Part shown: piece after piece, positions 28,568-37,295 of the stretch
How the letters are laid out: each line of letters starts with the position of its first letter
How positions within the stretch are numbered: the first letter of the stretch is position 1
NCBI RefSeq assembly: GCF_006715045.1
Contig: NZ_VFML01000001.1
Location: 2,386,501 to 2,450,500, forward strand
Source of the DNA: Amycolatopsis cihanbeyliensis
GTDB lineage: Bacteria > Actinomycetota > Actinomycetes > Mycobacteriales > Pseudonocardiaceae
Direction of reading: 5' to 3'
DNA length: 64,000 bases
Notes under the pieces: model-generated
What the model was told of the DNA's origin: nothing
What the model saw: only the letters and a program-made list of their open reading frames with translations
The model's database searches: none
Position numbers and translations under genes: made by a program

Positions 28568-29233
28568 ATGCGCCCCTTCCGTTTCCTCCCCTGGCTCCTC
28601 GCGGCAGTGCTGGCCCTGCTGCTGGGCACGCCGTCCACCGCCCTCGCCGCGGAGCAGCGCGCCCCGCTGGGCGGCGGGCTCACCCTGCATTCCGGCGGGG
28701 ACCACCGCTGCACCACCTCCTTCGCGGCCACCGATCGCTGGCCCGGCGAGTGGTACCTGGTCGCGGGCGGCGGCTGCGGCCGGCCCGGCGACACCGTCCG
28801 CAGCGGCGAGCGGGTGGTCGGCATGGTGATCGCGGCGGAGACCGGGATCACCGTCATCCACGTCACCAACACCACCGACTGGAAGCTGGTGCCGTGGATC
28901 AGCGGGCCCGGCGGGCGGCTGACGCTCACCGGGTCGGCGGAGGCGCCGATCGGTGCCTCGGTGTGCCGCACCGGCAGCACCACCGGCTGGCACTGCGGCG
29001 TGATCCAGGCGAAGAACCAGACGATCGTCTACCCCGATGGGCGGGTGCACGGGGTGACCAGGACCAGTGTCTGCGCCGAACCGGGCGACGGCGGCGCACC
29101 GTTCGTCCACAGTGACCAGGCACAGGGCGTCCTGCTCGGCGGGTCGGGCAACTGCGCCGCCGGCGGCAGCAGCTACTTCGTTCCGGTCAACCCGGTCCTG
29201 AAGCGGTATGGGCTGATCCTGTTCACCGGCTGA
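28568..29233 (+). CDS. Secreted chymotrypsin-fold (S1) protease homologue, probably inactive
   Basis: The 221-residue protein has a signal peptide (MRPFRFLPWLLAAVLALLLG, cleavage probably after ALA at residue 28) and an S1E-like mature domain without a pro-region. Six cysteines sit where streptogrisin-type disulfides occur: RCTTSF with GGGCGR, VCRTG with WHCGV, and SVCAE with GNCAA. The catalytic histidine motif AGHC reads AGGGC, and the serine motif GDSGG reads GDGGA, so both the histidine and the serine nucleophile are missing. I infer a binding protein or decoy rather than a protease. GGAGG before ATG 28568 favours this start over ATG 28556. Confidence 0.78.
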   Translation: MRPFRFLPWLLAAVLALLLGTPSTALAAEQRAPLGGGLTLHSGGDHRCTTSFAATDRWPGEWYLVAGGGCGRPGDTVRSGERVVGMVIAAETGITVIHVTNTTDWKLVPWISGPGGRLTLTGSAEAPIGASVCRTGSTTGWHCGVIQAKNQTIVYPDGRVHGVTRTSVCAEPGDGGAPFVHSDQAQGVLLGGSGNCAAGGSSYFVPVNPVLKRYGLILFTG

Positions 29234-29239
29234 CCCGGT

Positions 29240-30865
29240 TCAGGCCGGCTGGCGCTGCCGCATCGCCTTGTGCACCAGCGCATCGCACAGGGCGAGCCAG
29301 CTGGCCTCCACAATGTTCTCGTGTACGCCGACGGTGGTCCACTCGCGCTGCCCGTCCGAGGTCTCCACCAGTACCCTGGTGACCGCGTCGGTGCCGGGAT
29401 GCCCCGGCAGGATCCGCACCTTGTAGTCCGCAAGCTCCACGGTGTCCAACCAGGACAAATATGGGCTGAGTGCCTTACGCAGCGCGGCATCCAGCGCATG
29501 CACCGGACCGTTGCCCTCGGCGGTGGCGATCACCCGCTCGCCACCGGCGTGAACCTTGACGGTCGCCTCGGAGATCACCTCACCGTCGGCCCGGTGATCC
29601 AGCACCACCCGGTAGGACTCCAGCACGAACGGCGGCTCGTCCAGCACGTCCCGGTCCGGCCCCTGCACCTCCCTGCGCAGCAACAGCTCCAGCGAGGCGT
29701 CGGCCGCCTCGAAGGACCATCCCCTCGCCTCGAGACGTTTCACCTTGTCCACCGCGCTGGTCAGTGCCGTGGGCTGGCCGGCGAGGTCAACCCCGAGCTC
29801 ACGTCCCTTGAGTTCGAGGCTGGCCCTGCCGGCCATTTCGGTGACCAGGACCCGCATGTCGTTGCCGACGGAGGTGGGATCGATGTGGTTGTACAACAAC
29901 GGATCCACCTTGATCGCGCTCGCGTGCAGCCCCGCCTTGTGGGCGAAGGCCGACGCCCCGACGTAAGCCTGGTGGGTGTCGGGGGCGATGTTCGCGATTT
30001 CGGCAAGAGCATGGGAGACGCGGGTCAGCTCGGCGGCGCCGCCGGTCGGCAGCACCTCCATGCCGAGCTTGGTCACCAGGTTTCCCGTCACGGCGAACAG
30101 GTCGGCGTTGCCTGCCCGTTCCCCGTAACCGTTCGCGGTGCACTGGACGTGGGTCGCGCCGGCTTGCACGGCGGCGATGCTGTTCGCCACCGCGCAGGAA
30201 GTGTCGTCCTGGCAGTGGATCCCGAGCCGCAGCCCGGTACGCGCGGCGACCTCGCGCACGGTCTCGGCGAGTCGCAACGGGAGCTGCCCGCCGTTGGTGT
30301 CACACAGCACGGCGACATCGGCGCCGCCCTCGCCGGCCGCGTCCAGCACGCGCAGCGCGGTGTCCGGATCGTGGGCGTAGCCGTCGAAGAAGTGCTCGGC
30401 GTCGAGGAACACCCTGCGCCCCTCGCCGACCAGGAAGGATACGGTGTCCCGGACCATCGCGCAGGCAGTGTCCACATCGACCCGTAGCGCACGCTCGATG
30501 TGCCTGCGGTCCGATTTGGCCACCAGGGTCACCACCGGTGCCGCCGAGTCCAGCAGCGCCCGCACCTGCGCGTCCTCCGCGGCGGCGACATCGGCCTTAC
30601 GGGTGGAACCGAAGGCCACCAGCACGGCGTGCTTGAGTACGAGTTCCTCAGCCGCGCGGGCGAAGAACTCGGTGTCCTTGGGCAACGCCCCCGGCCAGCC
30701 ACCCTCGATGAAGCCCACGCCGAGCTCGTCGAGCAACCGGGCGACCGCGAGCTTGTCGGTCACCGAGTACGAGATCCCCTCCCGCTGCGCACCGTCGCGC
30801 AGGGTCGTGTCGTAGAGGTGGAAGTCGTCGCCGAGTGGGGTGCCTGCCGGTTCCGTGCGAGTCAC
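29240..30865 (-). CDS. cimA: Citramalate synthase
   Basis: Condenses acetyl-CoA with pyruvate to (R)-citramalate, feeding LeuCD and LeuB towards 2-oxobutyrate and isoleucine. The 541-residue protein has the LeuA-like catalytic barrel: LYDTTLRDGAQREGISYSVT, EGGWPGALPKDTEFF (distinguishes CimA from isopropylmalate synthase), GIHCQDDTSCAVANSIAAVQ and the metal ligands in THVQCTANGYGERAGN. GVDLAGQPTALTSAVDKVKR leads to a C-terminal LeuA-type allosteric domain (about 420-541). GTG 30865 has a GGAGAG ribosome-binding site. A leader peptide with Val-Ile-Ile-Ile codons and a terminator precede it. Confidence 0.93.
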   Translation of the reverse strand: MTRTEPAGTPLGDDFHLYDTTLRDGAQREGISYSVTDKLAVARLLDELGVGFIEGGWPGALPKDTEFFARAAEELVLKHAVLVAFGSTRKADVAAAEDAQVRALLDSAAPVVTLVAKSDRRHIERALRVDVDTACAMVRDTVSFLVGEGRRVFLDAEHFFDGYAHDPDTALRVLDAAGEGGADVAVLCDTNGGQLPLRLAETVREVAARTGLRLGIHCQDDTSCAVANSIAAVQAGATHVQCTANGYGERAGNADLFAVTGNLVTKLGMEVLPTGGAAELTRVSHALAEIANIAPDTHQAYVGASAFAHKAGLHASAIKVDPLLYNHIDPTSVGNDMRVLVTEMAGRASLELKGRELGVDLAGQPTALTSAVDKVKRLEARGWSFEAADASLELLLRREVQGPDRDVLDEPPFVLESYRVVLDHRADGEVISEATVKVHAGGERVIATAEGNGPVHALDAALRKALSPYLSWLDTVELADYKVRILPGHPGTDAVTRVLVETSDGQREWTTVGVHENIVEASWLALCDALVHKAMRQRQPA

Positions 30866-30898
30866 GGTCTCTCCTGGGATGGGCGTGTCGGTACCAAC

Positions 30899-30966
30899 AA
30901 AAAAACCTCCCGCGGATGCGAGAGGTCTGCGCGCCGGGTGCTCGGTCGAGCACTTACCCGGCGCGC
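30899..30966 (-). terminator. cimA attenuator: antiterminator-type hairpin and Rho-independent terminator
   Basis: In transcript direction a perfect 11-bp stem (30966-30956 with 30939-30929, GCGCGCCGGGT/ACCCGGCGCGC) overlaps the end of the leader ORF, with a nested alternative stem GTGCTCG/CGAGCAC. Then a 9-bp stem with one mismatch (30926-30918 with 30913-30905) is followed by seven T residues (30905-30899). This is a complete intrinsic terminator 33 bases before the cimA start. The arrangement fits classical amino-acid attenuation, with ribosome stalling at the isoleucine codons preventing termination. Confidence 0.8.
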
Positions 30967-30998
30967 TTGCGGATAATGATCACCGCAGAGAAAGCCAT
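30954..30998 (-). CDS. cimA leader peptide, isoleucine-rich
   Basis: A 14-residue ORF MAFSAVIIIRKRAG has consecutive codons for Val and three Ile ahead of the attenuator. TTGGAA and CATGAT hexamers, 17 bp apart and just upstream of the ATG, could form a promoter giving a nearly leaderless transcript. Isoleucine is the product of the citramalate route, so the codon choice matches the regulated pathway. Confidence 0.75.
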   Translation of the reverse strand: MAFSAVIIIRKRAG

Positions 30999-31040
30999 GT
31001 CGGCATCATGCCATACCCAGGACACGCTTCCAAATCGTGG

Positions 31041-31232
31041 TCACCCACTCCCGGATACTGACATGCCGCATCCGGTGCGGTCAGGAGGCGACCACCTGGG
31101 GATCCGGTCCACCGTGGAAGGTCGGCCGCCCCACGACAACCCGGTGGCCGGCGACCCGAGCATGAACAGCGACAGGACCAGGGCCGCGACGGCCAGTACC
31201 AGCGCGGCTCGCCGCTCCTGCCGGCCCGTCAC
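31041..31232 (-). CDS. Small single-span membrane protein
   Basis: A 63-residue product, MTGRQERRAALVLAVAALVL..., has one transmembrane segment (about residues 8-27, AALVLAVAALVLSLFMLGSP) and a polar C-terminus. The GTG start overlaps the stop of the upstream zinc-cluster ORF (GTGA), which supports both as real and coupled. No family is recognised. The cimA promoter follows about 40 bases downstream. Confidence 0.45.
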   Translation of the reverse strand: MTGRQERRAALVLAVAALVLSLFMLGSPATGLSWGGRPSTVDRIPRWSPPDRTGCGMSVSGSG

Positions 31233-31414
31233 CGCACGGCTCCCGCCGACCGGGCACCGCGTGTGGCCTCGCGGGCAATGTCGTCCTCGGCCTCGTGGTG
31301 CTGCTCGCAGCCCGTGGCGTGACCGGAGGTCTGGTACACGGTCCGGCAGTGGTAACAGGTCCGAGCCTGCCGAGTGAGCGGCGAGGTGGAGCCGTACCGC
31401 CGGTGGAAACGCAT
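31229..31414 (-). CDS. Small protein with Cys/His zinc-ribbon-like cluster
   Basis: A 61-residue product, MRFHRRYGSTSPLTRQARTC..., contains TCYHCRTVYQTSGH and GCEQHHEAEDD: a CxxC pair followed by a Cys-x-x-His-His cluster able to bind zinc. It diverges from the XRE regulator gene with a 67-bp spacer and overlaps the next small gene by GTGA. Function unknown; by position it could be the partner controlled by the XRE protein. Confidence 0.5.
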   Translation of the reverse strand: MRFHRRYGSTSPLTRQARTCYHCRTVYQTSGHATGCEQHHEAEDDIAREATRGARSAGAVR

Positions 31415-31481
31415 CGCGTGGGACCATTCCCTACCGTTCGACGCATACGCGACCGCCAACAGGTGACCAGACGAGGAGTCC

Positions 31482-32315
31482 GTGACCGACTTCGAGACCC
31501 GGCGCAAGGAGTTCGGCGCCAAGCTACGGCGCCTGCGTGAGCACCACGCCGCATCTGGTCGAGATGTCGCCAACGAGCTCGGTTGGCCACAGTCGAAGGT
31601 CTCCAAGCTGGAGACCGGCAAGCAGACGCCCGACGACTCCGACGTGATCGAGTGGTGCACGCTGCTCGATGCGTCGGAAGCGCGGGACGATCTACTCGCC
31701 GAGTTGGCTGAGCTGCGCGTTCAGCAGATCGAGTGGCGTCGCCAGCTCCGCGCTGGTCACCGCGACAAACAGACCCAACTCGACCAGCGGCAGCAACGTG
31801 CTACTCGGATCCGCGCCGTAGACATCACCTCGGTTACCGGCCTGGTCCAGACTCCCGACTACGCGCGCCGCATCTTCCGAACCCAAGCCGACCTCCTCGA
31901 GATACCGCACGACACCGAGGCCGCCGTCAAGGCACGGATGAAGCGTCAGCAGATCCTCTACGACACCGACAAGCAGATCGAGATCCTGATCAGTGAGGCA
32001 GCTCTGGCTCACATGATCACCATGCCGACCGAGCTGATCGTGCAACTCGATCGGCTGGCCACACTCATCGGCATGCCGCACGTCCGGCTCGGCATCCTGC
32101 CGCTCTACCGCCAACTGCCACACGTACCTGTGCACGGCTACTGGATCGTGGACGATTACGTCACCATCGAGAACATCACTGCCGAGGTCGAGATCGACGA
32201 TCCCGAGCAGGTCGCTCTCTACCATCGGCTCACCGGCCGTCTTTGGACCGCTGCGGCTGACGGCGACGACGCACGGACGGTCCTTTCGCGCGCCGCCGAA
32301 CAGCTCGCCGGCTGA
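31482..32315 (+). CDS. XRE-family helix-turn-helix regulator with DUF5753 domain
   Basis: The 277-residue protein has an N-terminal HTH (FGAKLRRLREHHAASGRDVA, NELGWPQSKVSKLETGKQTP; residues 10-50) and a C-terminal DUF5753 domain with the usual landmarks: ITSVTGLVQTPDYARRIF, RMKRQQILYDTDKQIEILIS-type strands, and LGILPLYRQLPHVPVHGYWI. These regulators are extremely common in morphologically complex actinobacteria and usually sit beside a DUF397 gene, as in the bldB/whiJ-type loci. Here the only DUF397 gene is about 8 kb away. The start is GTG at 31482. Confidence 0.9.
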   Translation: MTDFETRRKEFGAKLRRLREHHAASGRDVANELGWPQSKVSKLETGKQTPDDSDVIEWCTLLDASEARDDLLAELAELRVQQIEWRRQLRAGHRDKQTQLDQRQQRATRIRAVDITSVTGLVQTPDYARRIFRTQADLLEIPHDTEAAVKARMKRQQILYDTDKQIEILISEAALAHMITMPTELIVQLDRLATLIGMPHVRLGILPLYRQLPHVPVHGYWIVDDYVTIENITAEVEIDDPEQVALYHRLTGRLWTAAADGDDARTVLSRAAEQLAG

Positions 32316-32340
32316 CCCCCACGCCGCGGCCTGGATGCTC

Positions 32341-32366
32341 GGTAACCTCGGCTAGCCGAGGTTACC
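32341..32366. terminator. Perfect 26-bp palindrome after the XRE gene
   Basis: GGTAACCTCGGCT/AGCCGAGGTTACC is a perfect palindrome. It lies between the convergent XRE gene and leuB, and is best read as a bidirectional terminator; a protein-binding site is possible because there is no spare loop. Confidence 0.65.
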
Positions 32367-32414
32367 GCTTTCCGCTGACCCAGTGCTCCGGCGCGAGCTG
32401 CTATGAGTAGGCGG

Positions 32415-33461
32415 TCAGGGGACGGGGCGGGTGGTGTCGTTGGAGGAGACGAGCGCGGCGAGCCGGTCGCCGATCGAGTGGGTGGCTCCCGGCGAGGACT
32501 GGTCCCTGGTGGCGAGGTCGAAGGCGACCGAGGCCTCGATCCGGCGCGCGGCCTCCTTCTGGCCGAGATGGTCCAGCAGCAGGGACATCGACAGCACCGC
32601 GGCGGTCGGGTCGGCGAGCCCCTGCCCTGCGATGTCCGGCGCGCTGCCGTGCACCGGTTCGAACATGCTCGGGTTGCGCCGGGAAATGTCCATGTTCCCG
32701 CTCGCGGCCAGCCCGATGCCACCGGTCACCGCGGCCGCGAGGTCGGTGACGATATCGCCGAACAGGTTGTCGGTGACGATCACGTCGAACCGGGCGGGAT
32801 CGGTCACCAGATGGATCGTGGCGGCATCCACGTGCGAGTAGGCCACCGTCACGTCCGGGTGCTCCAGCGACACCTCCTCCACGATCCGGGACCACAGCGA
32901 ACCCGCGTACTCCAGCACGTTCGTCTTGTGCAGCAGGGTCAGATGCTTGCGCGGGCGCTCCTCGGCCCGGTTGAACGCGTCGGTCACCACCCGCCGGATC
33001 CCGAAGGCCGTGTTCACGCTGACCTCGGTCGCGATCTCGTGCTCGGTGTCCTTGCGCAAGAGGCCGCCGTTGCCCGCGTACGGCCCCTCGGTGCCTTCCC
33101 GCACCACCACCATGTCGACCTCGCCCGGGTCGGCGAGCGGGCCACGAAGGCCGGGGTACAGCCGGGCGGGCCGCAGGTTCACATGGTGATCCAGCTCGAA
33201 GCGCAGGCGCAGCAGCAGCCCGCGCTCCAGAATCCCGCTCGGCACGGTCGGATCACCCACCGCGCCGAGCAGAATGGCGTCATGCTGCCGAAGTTCCCCC
33301 AGCACCGACTCGGGCAGCAGCTCGCCGGTTGAGTGCCAGCGCGCGGCACCGAGGTCGTAGTTGGTGATCTCCGCGCTCGGCACGACCTCACCGAGCACCT
33401 TGAGCGCCTCGGTGACCACTTCGGGCCCGATCCCGTCACCTGGGATCACCGCGAGCCGCAT
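32415..33461 (-). CDS. leuB: 3-isopropylmalate dehydrogenase
   Basis: Oxidatively decarboxylates 3-isopropylmalate (and 3-methylmalate from the citramalate route) with NAD+. The 348-residue protein has [69 protein letters not shown], the metal-binding [17 protein letters not shown] and the NAD loop [23 protein letters not shown] 33461 has a GGAGG ribosome-binding site; an in-frame extension to 33506 is not homologous. No attenuator is visible upstream. Confidence 0.96.
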   Translation of the reverse strand: MRLAVIPGDGIGPEVVTEALKVLGEVVPSAEITNYDLGAARWHSTGELLPESVLGELRQHDAILLGAVGDPTVPSGILERGLLLRLRFELDHHVNLRPARLYPGLRGPLADPGEVDMVVVREGTEGPYAGNGGLLRKDTEHEIATEVSVNTAFGIRRVVTDAFNRAEERPRKHLTLLHKTNVLEYAGSLWSRIVEEVSLEHPDVTVAYSHVDAATIHLVTDPARFDVIVTDNLFGDIVTDLAAAVTGGIGLAASGNMDISRRNPSMFEPVHGSAPDIAGQGLADPTAAVLSMSLLLDHLGQKEAARRIEASVAFDLATRDQSSPGATHSIGDRLAALVSSNDTTRPVP

Positions 33462-33734
33462 CCACACACCTCCGTTGACCGGGGGCCGGTGTCCCGACTG
33501 CCCCATCTACCACCTACAGCGTCAGTAGGTACCAATCCGACCGGAAGCAGCTGACCGGTACAGGTGGCCAGCTCAGGTCGGCTACTTCCAGTCTCCTTGG
33601 TAACTCCAGCCACGGCAGGTTACCGGCCGTCGCCAACCCACCGAAGCAGCACCACCCGTACGTCGGAGCATCCCGCAGTCCGAGACACCCATCCGTGTCA
33701 TTGGGTGCCACTGTCGCTCCGCCGAACGAGGGAT
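33462..33734. other. Intergenic stretch between leuB and the subtilase
   Basis: This gap holds the leuB 5' region. Short frames on the minus strand (33514-33753) lack a ribosome-binding site and homology. I found no leader peptide with a T-tract terminator here, unlike cimA and ilvB. Confidence 0.5.
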
Positions 33735-33760
33735 GCCCGGGGTGGACATCCACCCCGGGC
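33735..33760. terminator. 12-bp hairpin downstream of the subtilase
   Basis: GCCCGGGGTGGA (33735-33746) and TCCACCCCGGGC (33749-33760) are exact complements with a two-base centre, starting 19 bases beyond the subtilase stop. Confidence 0.7.
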
Positions 33761-33778
33761 TGATCCGATCGTTCCTGC

Positions 33779-36700
33779 TCAGCCGCGGCCGGTCGCCTGC
33801 ACCCGCACCACCTCGGCCCGCCGGCCGGAGGCGTTGTGGTGGTTCAGGGCCAGCAGGCCGAGCACGGTGTCCTCCCGCGCGGCGTCCGCGTTGCGGTCCA
33901 CCACCAGCGCGGTACCGGGCCGTGCCAGGTAGGACAGCGCCGGATCCCCGCCGCCCCGCACGGTGTAGGCGGGCGCGAGCGCGTCGACGGACACCGGCTC
34001 GCCGATGCTGTCGATCAGGTCGTGCCCAGGCGCGCTGTAGTACCCGACGGTGCCCGCGGTGTAGCTGATCCGGTGCGACTCCGCGCTCGGGTCGATGCCG
34101 AGCGCCGCGATGCGCACCGGCAGTACGACCACGTTCGTGTCGAACACGTTGGTGTCCACATCGCCGAGTTGCCCGTTCACCGGCCGCACGTCCACCGAGG
34201 GGAGGCCCGGCTTGCGCAGGTCCACCGTGTTCACCAGCAACACGTCGGTGCCCGGTACCTTGGTCACGTAGGACTCGAAGTCCGGCTTGCCGTCCCCGGT
34301 GGTGTCGATGTCCACGAACGGGATCGTGTTGCTGCCGAGATTGGCCCAGTCGCTCCAGGTGGCGAGGCCGAAGGCGAGCAGCGAACTCTCAGGGTCGCCC
34401 TGCCGCCTGGCCAGCGGGGCGGTGGAGGTGGCACCGACGTAGCGCAGGTCGCCACTCTTGGCGGTGTCGTTGATGGTGCAGTTGCGCCCGGATTGGCCCC
34501 GGCACTCCGGCAGCCGCCCGGACTTCGCCTGCAGCTCGAACACGCTGATCAGCGAGCGGTACGCCTGGCTGCCCGAACCCTGGACGACGCCGCGGCCGCC
34601 GAGGTCGAGCACGGCCTGGTTCTGCCCACCGTGGAACCGGACCTCGGACGGCGTGCTGATCGCCGAGACCGGCTTGGGCGCCGCGTACACCGGAACCCGC
34701 AGCCCGACCGTGGCCCCTTCGCGCGGTGTGAAGGCCACGTGGCCGGAGGCGTCGGCGAGGAACTGGCGCGCCAGCCCGCTCTGCTCGGTCGCCATCGTCG
34801 GGTCGATGACCTTGCGCAGCGCCGAGGGTTCGTCGATCCGCAGGGTCACCCGGACCCGCGCGACACCACGCGGGCTGAGCCGCACCGTGTCGGTGGACAG
34901 CTCGTAGCGCACCCCTGGCGGCTCGGTGACGCCCGCGTAGGACACGCCGAGGGTGACCGGGCGGACGCCCTTGTTCACCACCTTGACCGTCTTGGTCAAC
35001 GAGACCGGGCCCGCCGCCTCGACCGTGCCGAAGGTGGCGCTCACCGCACCCGGGTCGTCCTGCACGTAGGCGAGAACCTCGTTCTCGAGCGCCGCGATCG
35101 CGTCGATCCGGCCGGCGCCGACCCGCTGCGGCGCGTAGGTGTCGCCCCGCGCGTCATGCAGGTCGTGCCCGGCGGTGTTGATCACCGCGGCCTTGACCTC
35201 CTCGACCGACCATTCCGGGTGCGCCTGCCGGATCAGCGCCGCGATCCCCGCCGTGTGCGGGGCGGCCATCGAGGTCCCGGACAGCACGGTGCGACCGTTG
35301 CCGCTGCCGGACAGCGCCGAGGCGATGGTGTCGCCCGGCGCGGCGACGTCCGGCTTGACGCTCGGCCCGCGCACGCCGCGCGAGGTGAACCCGCTCGGGC
35401 TGTCCACGATGGACTCGTCGTAGGTCTGCAACGCGGCCCTGCCGTGCCCGCTCAGCCGGACCTGGAGCGTGCCGGCCTCGAGTGCCGGGCGCAGGGTCCC
35501 GGTGGCCGTGCCGGTGAGCTGGAAGGCCGGGATGTCCTCGTTGCCCGCGATCCCGGCCGAGAAGTGCTCGAGGGTGGAGGACAGCAGCACACCCTCGGCG
35601 CCGGCCGCCGCGGCGTTGTCGGTGCGTGTCGAGGAACCGCAGGCCCTGGTCGAATCGTTGTCGTCCCATTCCAGCCAGGCGAACTTGCCTGCCACGGCCG
35701 CCCTGTCCGCCGCGGAGAACGGCCGGCAGCCATCCGGGTTGCCTGCCGAGAGCGCGACCACCGGCCTGGTCCGGTCCAGGTCGTCGTAGCCGGCGTAGTT
35801 CTGGCTGAACTGCCCCGGCCGCTGCCCCGCCTGCTCGGCGGGCGCGGTGACCTCGGCGGCGTCCCGCAGCACCGAGGCGTCCCTGCTGCTGGCCACGGTC
35901 AACGCCTCCGGGGTGTTACCGGGCGAGCCGCCGATATCGTAGAGGTCCCCGCCGTTGCCGCCGGAGAACACCGGCAGCACCCCGTTCGCGGCCAGCTTGC
36001 GCACGAACAGCGAGTCCGGGTCGTCCGGGGCGCCGTAGTCGCTGCCCAGCGACAGGTTCACCAGGTCGAGGTGGTCGGTGAAGTCCCCGTCGCCGTCCGG
36101 GTCCAGCGCCCAGTCGAGGGCCTGGGTGGTGACGCTGGTGGAACCGTGGCAGCCGAACACCTTGATGGCGTACAGCAGCGCCTTCGGCGCCGACCCCGGC
36201 CCGATCCGCATCTCGTCCACGTCGTCGGCGGTCAGCTCGGCGTAGTCACCGGTGAAGGTGCTGCCGTCCGCGTTCACCCCGAAACCACCCGCGGTGCCCG
36301 CCACATGCGTCCCGTGCTGCCCGCAGGAGATCGGGTTGGGGTCCGGGCGCGGGGTCGGTGAGCCCGCCTCGCCCGCGGAGTCGTAGTCGTCGCCGACCAG
36401 GTCGGTGCCGCCGACCACCTTCGCGGTCGGGAAGTAGGAGGCCTCGACCCTGGTGCGGTCGATCGCCTCGTAGGCCGCCTTGGTGCCGGGGCCGCCGAAG
36501 TCGGCGTGCGTGTAGTCGACGCCGTCGTCGATGATCCCGACCCGGATGCCCTCGCCGAAGCGACCGGTCTGCTGCCAGGCGTTCAGCGTCCTGGTCAGCT
36601 GGGTCGCCCCGCTGTTGGTCCGCTTCTTGGGCACGACGGTCCGCACCGAGACCACATCGGCGCGCTGGGCGATCCGCCTGAGCTCGGCCGCGTCCGCGGT

Positions 36701-37123
36701 CACCACCGCGCCGGGTACGGCGTTGACGGTCTCGGTGACCAGCTCGGTCGCGCCGTCCAGCGAGCGCAACTGCCCGAGCACGGCGTCCACCGCCCCCGCG
36801 GTCTCCCGCCGGGCCGCCCGCGCGGCCCGCTTCGCCTGCTCCTTGCCCGCGCCCCGTGCCCGTTCGGTGTTGAACGCGTCCACCGCGGGCCGCTTGGCCA
36901 ATTCGACGAAGGCCGTCGTCCGGCCCCGTGCCGCCGCCAGTCGCGGGGAGAGCGTGCCCTGCAGGCCCGCCACCGCGCTCCCGGTGGGTGGGACGGCGTC
37001 GGCCAACGGCTGATCCTGCTGCGCGGACGCACTCGGCACCCCGGCGAGGGCGGTCGTCAGGACGGCCGCGAGGACCGCCGCTGACGACCGCGTGACCCAC
37101 GCGGGTACGCGAATCCGACTCAT
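33779..37123 (-). CDS. Secreted subtilisin-family (S8) serine protease with PA domain
   Basis: The 1114-residue exoprotease has a signal peptide (residues 1-34, ending VPSASA) and an inhibitor-like propeptide to about 170. The catalytic triad is Asp199 in VGIIDDGVDYTHADF, His273 in CGQHGTHVAGTAGG and Ser618 in LSGTSMAAPHTAG, with oxyanion Asn390 in FSGGNGG. A protease-associated (PA) domain lies inside the catalytic domain (about 450-560). From 660 on there are Ig/Fn3-like strands and a 350-residue extension. This fits the S8 'lantibiotic/Vpr-like' layout common in actinomycetes. Substrate is unknown. ATG 37123. Confidence 0.92.
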   Translation of the reverse strand: MSRIRVPAWVTRSSAAVLAAVLTTALAGVPSASAQQDQPLADAVPPTGSAVAGLQGTLSPRLAAARGRTTAFVELAKRPAVDAFNTERARGAGKEQAKRAARAARRETAGAVDAVLGQLRSLDGATELVTETVNAVPGAVVTADAAELRRIAQRADVVSVRTVVPKKRTNSGATQLTRTLNAWQQTGRFGEGIRVGIIDDGVDYTHADFGGPGTKAAYEAIDRTRVEASYFPTAKVVGGTDLVGDDYDSAGEAGSPTPRPDPNPISCGQHGTHVAGTAGGFGVNADGSTFTGDYAELTADDVDEMRIGPGSAPKALLYAIKVFGCHGSTSVTTQALDWALDPDGDGDFTDHLDLVNLSLGSDYGAPDDPDSLFVRKLAANGVLPVFSGGNGGDLYDIGGSPGNTPEALTVASSRDASVLRDAAEVTAPAEQAGQRPGQFSQNYAGYDDLDRTRPVVALSAGNPDGCRPFSAADRAAVAGKFAWLEWDDNDSTRACGSSTRTDNAAAAGAEGVLLSSTLEHFSAGIAGNEDIPAFQLTGTATGTLRPALEAGTLQVRLSGHGRAALQTYDESIVDSPSGFTSRGVRGPSVKPDVAAPGDTIASALSGSGNGRTVLSGTSMAAPHTAGIAALIRQAHPEWSVEEVKAAVINTAGHDLHDARGDTYAPQRVGAGRIDAIAALENEVLAYVQDDPGAVSATFGTVEAAGPVSLTKTVKVVNKGVRPVTLGVSYAGVTEPPGVRYELSTDTVRLSPRGVARVRVTLRIDEPSALRKVIDPTMATEQSGLARQFLADASGHVAFTPREGATVGLRVPVYAAPKPVSAISTPSEVRFHGGQNQAVLDLGGRGVVQGSGSQAYRSLISVFELQAKSGRLPECRGQSGRNCTINDTAKSGDLRYVGATSTAPLARRQGDPESSLLAFGLATWSDWANLGSNTIPFVDIDTTGDGKPDFESYVTKVPGTDVLLVNTVDLRKPGLPSVDVRPVNGQLGDVDTNVFDTNVVVLPVRIAALGIDPSAESHRISYTAGTVGYYSAPGHDLIDSIGEPVSVDALAPAYTVRGGGDPALSYLARPGTALVVDRNADAAREDTVLGLLALNHHNASGRRAEVVRVQATGRG

Positions 37124-37295
37124 GAGTTCGTGCCCTTACCCGAGGCGCCCTCAGAACCCGCACACGCGCTCCCGACCAGCCCCGACGGTGCGCGCATCGC
37201 CTGGCGCCGTGCCCTCGACGGCGCCGTGGTTCCGCCTCGCGGGCACGAACCTAGCTGCGGATGCTTACTACTTTGGTAGCCGCGCCGGATCAGCG

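Noticed and set aside
33462..33600. Possible leuB leader peptide or attenuator
   Set aside because: The only short frame is in phase with leuB, and no T-tailed hairpin is present.
33514..33753. 79-codon minus-strand frame between leuB and the subtilase
   Set aside because: No ribosome-binding site, and it spans the subtilase terminator hairpin.
33779..36361. An 841-codon + strand frame inside the subtilase gene
   Set aside because: Antisense shadow produced by high G+C; its composition is Arg/Gly/Pro/His-rich with no domain, and the subtilase carries all catalytic motifs.
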